Positions 14,707 through 17,500 of a stretch of 17,500 nucleotides of DNA are shown piece after piece. Source of the stretch: Bacillota bacterium (GTDB lineage Bacteria > Bacillota > Clostridia > Lachnospirales > CAG-274); NCBI GenBank assembly GCA_017627115.1, contig JAGAHK010000290.1, positions 1 to 17,500 of the forward strand, read 5' to 3'. Below the pieces are notes generated by a model. It was given only the letters and a program-made list of their open reading frames with translations, did not search any database and was not told the origin of the DNA. Within the stretch, counting starts at the first letter, position 1. Every line of letters begins with the position of its first letter. The position numbers were made by a program, and so were the translations under genes.

Positions 14707-14771
14707 CGCATCACCCATACGTCAAACGCGGATTTCAGCCTGCGGCGCTGATAGTGTTAGTAAAAGTATGA

Positions 14772-15000
14772 GTTGCATTAGTCTTGGCTCCCCTTTAGCG
14801 CAGCGATCAGGGGAGCTGGCAGCCGAAGGCTGACTGAGGGGTTTACGAGTGTTGTTGTTTATCGTTGTACAACACTAAAGCCGTTGCAGGTAAACACCTC
14901 CACCACGCTGCGCGCGGTCCCTCTCCCGCTAAAGCGGCACACGCCTAAACGCTGTGCTAAAGGGGAGGCACGGTCGCTGTGCTCCCTCGGCTAATGCAAC
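14772..15000. mobile_element. MITE-like palindromic element (TGGCTCCCCTTTAG type)
   Basis: Ends GTTGCATTAG (14772-14781) and CTAATGCAAC (14991-15000) are perfect inverted repeats. Further inside, CTCCCCTTTAGCGCAGCG on the left is matched by CTCCCCTTTAGCACAGCG on the right strand in reverse. The centre folds as nested hairpins: GTTTAC/GTAAAC (14841-14846, 14890-14895) and GTGTTGT/ACAACAC (14849-14855, 14869-14875). The GGGGAGCTGGCAGCCGAAGG part is a pattern I associate with dispersed repeats in gut Clostridia. There is no coding sequence. The element fills the gap where phage terminase genes would be expected. Confidence 0.75.
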
Positions 15001-15013
15001 ACCTTCACGCTTC

Positions 15014-15042
15014 TTGACATTTTGGCTTGCAAATGTTATTAT
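15014..15042 (+). promoter_or_regulatory. Strong sigma-A promoter of the two-gene operon
   Basis: TTGACA (15014-15019) is followed after exactly 17 bases by TATTAT (15037-15042). Transcription would start near 15049, giving a leader of about 87 bases before the ATG at 15136. The -35 box begins 13 bases past the end of the MITE-like element. Confidence 0.85.
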
Positions 15043-15055
15043 TTACTCAAATAAT
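15038..15055. promoter_or_regulatory. Possible operator overlapping the -10 box
   Basis: ATTATTT (15038-15044) and AAATAAT (15049-15055) form a perfect 7-bp inverted repeat with a four-base spacer. It covers most of the -10 box and the expected start of transcription, a usual place for a repressor. No repressor gene is visible nearby, and A/T-rich dyads can arise by chance. Confidence 0.35.
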
Positions 15056-15135
15056 GTCGCCTTACAACGCGTTAGCAAACACTCGGTTATACTTTTATTA
15101 ACGCAAACAAACTTACAAAAAGAGGAGGAATTAAA

Positions 15136-15720
15136 ATGTTTGAAAAGAATTTAGTAATCGTTTATACCGAAAAAACAAAAAAACACGCAAATTATCTTAT
15201 GCAGCTGATAAGCAATATAAAAAACGAACCGATAGTTGCAGCATTATGGACGGAAAAAGACTATACAAGCAATAAAGCGAAGATTTCTTCATCGCAGTTT
15301 TTAATTTTTATCGGAGACTCAAAGGAGATGCGCGCTGTCGGCGAACACCTTACAAATCATTACGAAAAATACGGCATGGCATATTCATGGCTCGGAAAAA
15401 CAGCAAGACTCTACGCCGATCCGACTAAAATTGATAAGAATAATGCCTCGGATTTTGTTTCATACGCAAATGAAATCAAGGAAACATTCAAGGAAAAACC
15501 ATTACAGACAGGCGCAGCAGCAGGCTTAGCAGTAGCAGCCGCTCTGACTCCCTTTTGCTTACTACCCGGTTTCGGTCAGGCTATCCTTACCATTTTTGCA
15601 GCGGAAGCGCTGATTTCGGCCAAAGAGCGGGAAAAGATATTGGATACGCAGTATTCAGCGCTTGTTTTGGATTTTTTCAATGACGGTCTTTGTAAGTTTA
15701 TGGATATAAAGGATGAATAA
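15136..15720 (+). CDS. Unrecognised membrane-anchored protein, first gene of two-gene operon
   Basis: A 194-residue protein I do not recognise. Residues 1-100 have an alternating strand-helix pattern like a small Rossmann or TIR-like fold: NLVIVYTEKTKKHANYLMQL, PIVAALWTEKDY, SSSQFLIFIGDSKEM and WLGKTARLYAD (LVIVY, VAALW and FLIFIGD look like core strands). No catalytic residue can be assigned, so the TIR-like idea is tentative. A charged helix leads to a strongly hydrophobic segment at 125-160 (TGAAAGLAVAAALTPF, then LPGFGQAILTIFAAEALI), probably a membrane hairpin, and a cytoplasmic C-terminal helix. GAGGAGG lies before the ATG. Two bases separate it from the next gene, so both are surely one transcript. 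Sensor or partner of the second protein is an inference. Confidence 0.7.
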   Translation: MFEKNLVIVYTEKTKKHANYLMQLISNIKNEPIVAALWTEKDYTSNKAKISSSQFLIFIGDSKEMRAVGEHLTNHYEKYGMAYSWLGKTARLYADPTKIDKNNASDFVSYANEIKETFKEKPLQTGAAAGLAVAAALTPFCLLPGFGQAILTIFAAEALISAKEREKILDTQYSALVLDFFNDGLCKFMDIKDE

Positions 15721-15722
15721 AA

Positions 15723-17228
15723 ATGGATGGATTTAAAGAGGGGTATGAATACTATGCCGAAACCGCAGAAGCTTATATAGGCGCTGCGGATGCGGACACC
15801 TACGTAAAAAACGTGGAAAAGGCTACAGAACAGCTGGAAAAGGATCTTGCGTCGTTCAAAGGCGTAAAAACTTCCGCAAAACAGCTCAAAGGTGACATAG
15901 CCGAATTCTGGCACGCCGATACCTTTAATATTGATGCCGCATTAAAGAAATCGGGCAGCCGCGCAGTTGTTCCGAGAGATCACGGTTTTTCTTCTCCCGA
16001 TGTACAAACATCTTCGGGAGAAAGCTACGGTCTGAAGTATTACTACAGTGGGGAAGCTTCCGCAAAGGCACAGGCCATGAGCGTTTTTGAACGTTTTAAT
16101 AAGTACCGCGCCGCAGGCGGTAAAGAAAGCCTTGAAGAATTCCTGAAAAACAGAAATTATGACAGTATGTCTGTTATAAACGATCCTATTTACAAGGGGC
16201 AAGTAAGGATAATTCCCGCCGACCAGTTTGAGGAAGCAAAAAAATGGCTTGAAAGAAAAATCGCATCCGAAAACCGCCCCGAACAGTTATATCGCTACAA
16301 AGAAACACTTAAACTTCTGAACACCAAAATAAGCGACGGCAAAGGTGTACATTCTGTGGAGCTTACCGAAAAAGAGGCGCGCAAGCTTGCCTCTCTGGCA
16401 AAAAGCGGCGAAGCGACAGCAAAAAAACTGCATACGTCTGTCGAAGAGCTTATGGGCTATGAATATATTTTTAAAGAAGCTTTTGCTTCGGGAGTTTCTG
16501 CTGCAATGCTTTCAGTCGTTCTGAGCACGGCACCCGAGATCTTTAAGGCGGCAGAGTACCTTATCCAAAACGGAGAATTAGACAGAAAAAGCTTTGAAAA
16601 AATCGGTTTTGCAGCTTTAAAAGGCAGTTCGGAGGGCTTCGTGCGCGGTTTTGCATCCGCAGCGGTAACAACCACCTGCAAATCGGGTCTTTTGGGTGCA
16701 GCCGCTAAAAATATTTCGCCATCCGTCATTGCCGCCGCAGTAGTGATAGTTATGAATACTATGAAAAACTCATATAAGGTTTCAAAAGGCAGCATGACAA
16801 GACAGGAACTGTCAAACGAACTGTTAAGGGAAATTATAGTTTCAAGCTTCTCACTTGCAGGCGGCGCAGCAGGACAGGCTGCAATAGAAATACCCGTTTT
16901 CGGCTTTCTGCTCGGCAGTCTTGTTGGAACAGGTGCAGGTGTTTTAGCCTACGAAGGCGCTTACCGTCTGACAATGTCGATCTGCACGGACACCGGATTT
17001 ACTATGTTCGGCCTTGTTGAGCAGGACTACTCACTCCCCGAAGAAGTATTGAGAAGCATCGGAATAAAAACTTTTGAGTTTAAAAAGCACGAATTTATAG
17101 AGCACAAGTTTATAGAGCATTCTCCGATATATTTCAAGGGCAATAATTTCTCACCGCAAACAATAGATATAACCGTGATGAAACGCGGTGTTATAGGTGT
17201 TTCAAAAATAGGATATGTACAAAAATAG
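15723..17228 (+). CDS. Unrecognised protein with nuclease-like N-terminus and glycine-rich membrane region
   Basis: A 501-residue protein not identified by name. Residues 1-50 are helical. Residues 56-118 hold KGDIAEFWHADTFNIDAA, SPDV, YGLKYY and SAKAQA; E61, D93, K105 and Q117 are spaced as in a diverged PD-(D/E)XK nuclease, though the usual acid two residues before the lysine is absent (G103 instead). Residues 120-245 are charged helices. Residues 250-420 hold several glycine/alanine-rich hydrophobic stretches (ASGVSAAMLSVVLS, GFASAAVTTT, VIAAAVVIVM, FSLAGGAAGQAAIEIPVFGF, GSLVGTGAGVLAY), likely inserting in membrane. A pentad-like repeat (KKHEF IEHKF IEH, residues 454-466) precedes a beta-rich end. 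AAGGATG lies ahead of the ATG. A toxin or defence effector is a reasonable guess, no more. Confidence 0.7.
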   Translation: MDGFKEGYEYYAETAEAYIGAADADTYVKNVEKATEQLEKDLASFKGVKTSAKQLKGDIAEFWHADTFNIDAALKKSGSRAVVPRDHGFSSPDVQTSSGESYGLKYYYSGEASAKAQAMSVFERFNKYRAAGGKESLEEFLKNRNYDSMSVINDPIYKGQVRIIPADQFEEAKKWLERKIASENRPEQLYRYKETLKLLNTKISDGKGVHSVELTEKEARKLASLAKSGEATAKKLHTSVEELMGYEYIFKEAFASGVSAAMLSVVLSTAPEIFKAAEYLIQNGELDRKSFEKIGFAALKGSSEGFVRGFASAAVTTTCKSGLLGAAAKNISPSVIAAAVVIVMNTMKNSYKVSKGSMTRQELSNELLREIIVSSFSLAGGAAGQAAIEIPVFGFLLGSLVGTGAGVLAYEGAYRLTMSICTDTGFTMFGLVEQDYSLPEEVLRSIGIKTFEFKKHEFIEHKFIEHSPIYFKGNNFSPQTIDITVMKRGVIGVSKIGYVQK

Positions 17229-17250
17229 TTGTCAATGATATTCGTATTCC

Positions 17251-17483
17251 GCAGAAATAAATTTCTGCTACACAAGCCGAAACGCGCGACAAGCGCGTAC
17301 AGGCTCATCCTCTGTAGGCTATACACGCCTTTGGCGTGTTACGCCATAACTCATAACAATCAACCGCAAAGATAGATGCGGACAATTGCGCAGCAATTGG
17401 CTTTTTGCTATGCAAAAAGTTGTGACCAACGGAATTGCAAGCAATTCCAAATTCAGCGGGAGCTTCTTGGACTCCCACTGAAT
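17251..17483. repeat. Array of consecutive short hairpins, no gene
   Basis: Seven to eight unrelated palindromes follow one another: GCAGAAAT/ATTTCTGC (17251-17268), ACGCGC/GCGCGT (17282-17298), ACACGCC/GGCGTGT (17323-17339), CCGCA/TGCGG (17364-17381), CAATTGC/GCAATTG (17383-17399), CTTTTTGC/GCAAAAAG (17401-17419), GGAATTGC/GCAATTCC (17431-17448) and ATTCAGCGGGAG/CTCCCACTGAAT (17451-17483, one mismatch). The style is that of the element at 1897-2285. It probably continues, or ends, just beyond the window and may also stop transcription of the preceding operon. Confidence 0.8.
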
Positions 17484-17500
17484 TTTAAGTAAGCACCCCC

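Larger units (their letters stand above)
14756..15102. repeat. Outer inverted repeat flanking the promoter region
   Basis: GTTAGTAAAAGTAT (14756-14769) pairs with ATACTTTTATTAAC (15089-15102) with one mismatch. The left copy is two bases from the MITE-like element; the right copy is 86 bases beyond it, so the promoter of the next operon lies inside the pair. It may be the end of an older insertion, or paired protein-binding sites. Confidence 0.6.

Noticed and set aside
14600..14760. SpoIIID or sigma-E control of the structural operon
   Set aside because: An attractive idea given the nearby spoIIID, but the best site (ATGTACAGAA) misses two positions of the SpoIIID consensus, and no sigma-E -10/-35 pair was found.
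1..17500. tRNA or rRNA genes, or a phage attachment site
   Set aside because: No cloverleaf with a T-arm motif and no rRNA-like sequence were seen, and no direct repeat flanks the phage-like operon that would mark attL/attR.

Overview
The window looks like chromosome from a spore-forming Firmicute of class Clostridia, probably a gut Oscillospiraceae/Ruminococcaceae relative. The reasons are a spoIIID gene at the left edge, strong Shine-Dalgarno sites of the AGGAGG type, sigma-A promoters with near-consensus boxes, and palindrome-rich miniature repeats of a kind I associate with this group. The species cannot be fixed from the sequence alone.

Layout. (1) 1-1880: the sporulation regulator gene spoIIID (+) converges on a fucosyltransferase-like gene (-). 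They share a near-perfect bidirectional terminator, and the glycosyltransferase has its own strong promoter. (2) 1897-2285: a MITE-like element with terminal inverted repeats, packed with hairpins, abuts the last tail gene and supplies part of its stop codon. (3) 2284-14567: a tightly packed minus-strand operon with the gene order of the Bacillus subtilis PBSX xkd cluster. It runs portal, scaffold, major capsid protein, connectors, tail terminator, a small ORF, contractile sheath, tube, tail chaperone with a -1 frameshift extension, a very short protein in the tape-measure slot, LysM protein, hub, baseplate proteins (XkdR/S/T/U-like) and a beta-helix tail spike. Most neighbours overlap or nearly touch, so translation is probably coupled. 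(4) 14568-15135: a gene-free stretch with a second MITE-like element and the divergent promoter of the next operon. (5) 15136-17228: a plus-strand two-gene operon of unrecognised function: a small membrane-anchored protein, then a 501-residue protein with a nuclease-like N-terminal region and a glycine-rich membrane region. (6) 17251-17483: a run of short unrelated hairpins, with no gene.

Interpretation. The structural operon holds everything for a capsid with a contractile tail and baseplate, but no terminase, integrase, repressor, MuF-type minor head protein, holin or endolysin is visible, and there is no normal-length tape measure. The position where PBSX carries terminase (upstream of portal) holds the repeat element and the two-gene operon. 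This suggests either a decayed prophage or a domesticated particle with a very short tail. The operon at 15136-17228 is the best candidate for an undescribed system; a defence or toxin role is inferred from context and domain architecture, not shown.
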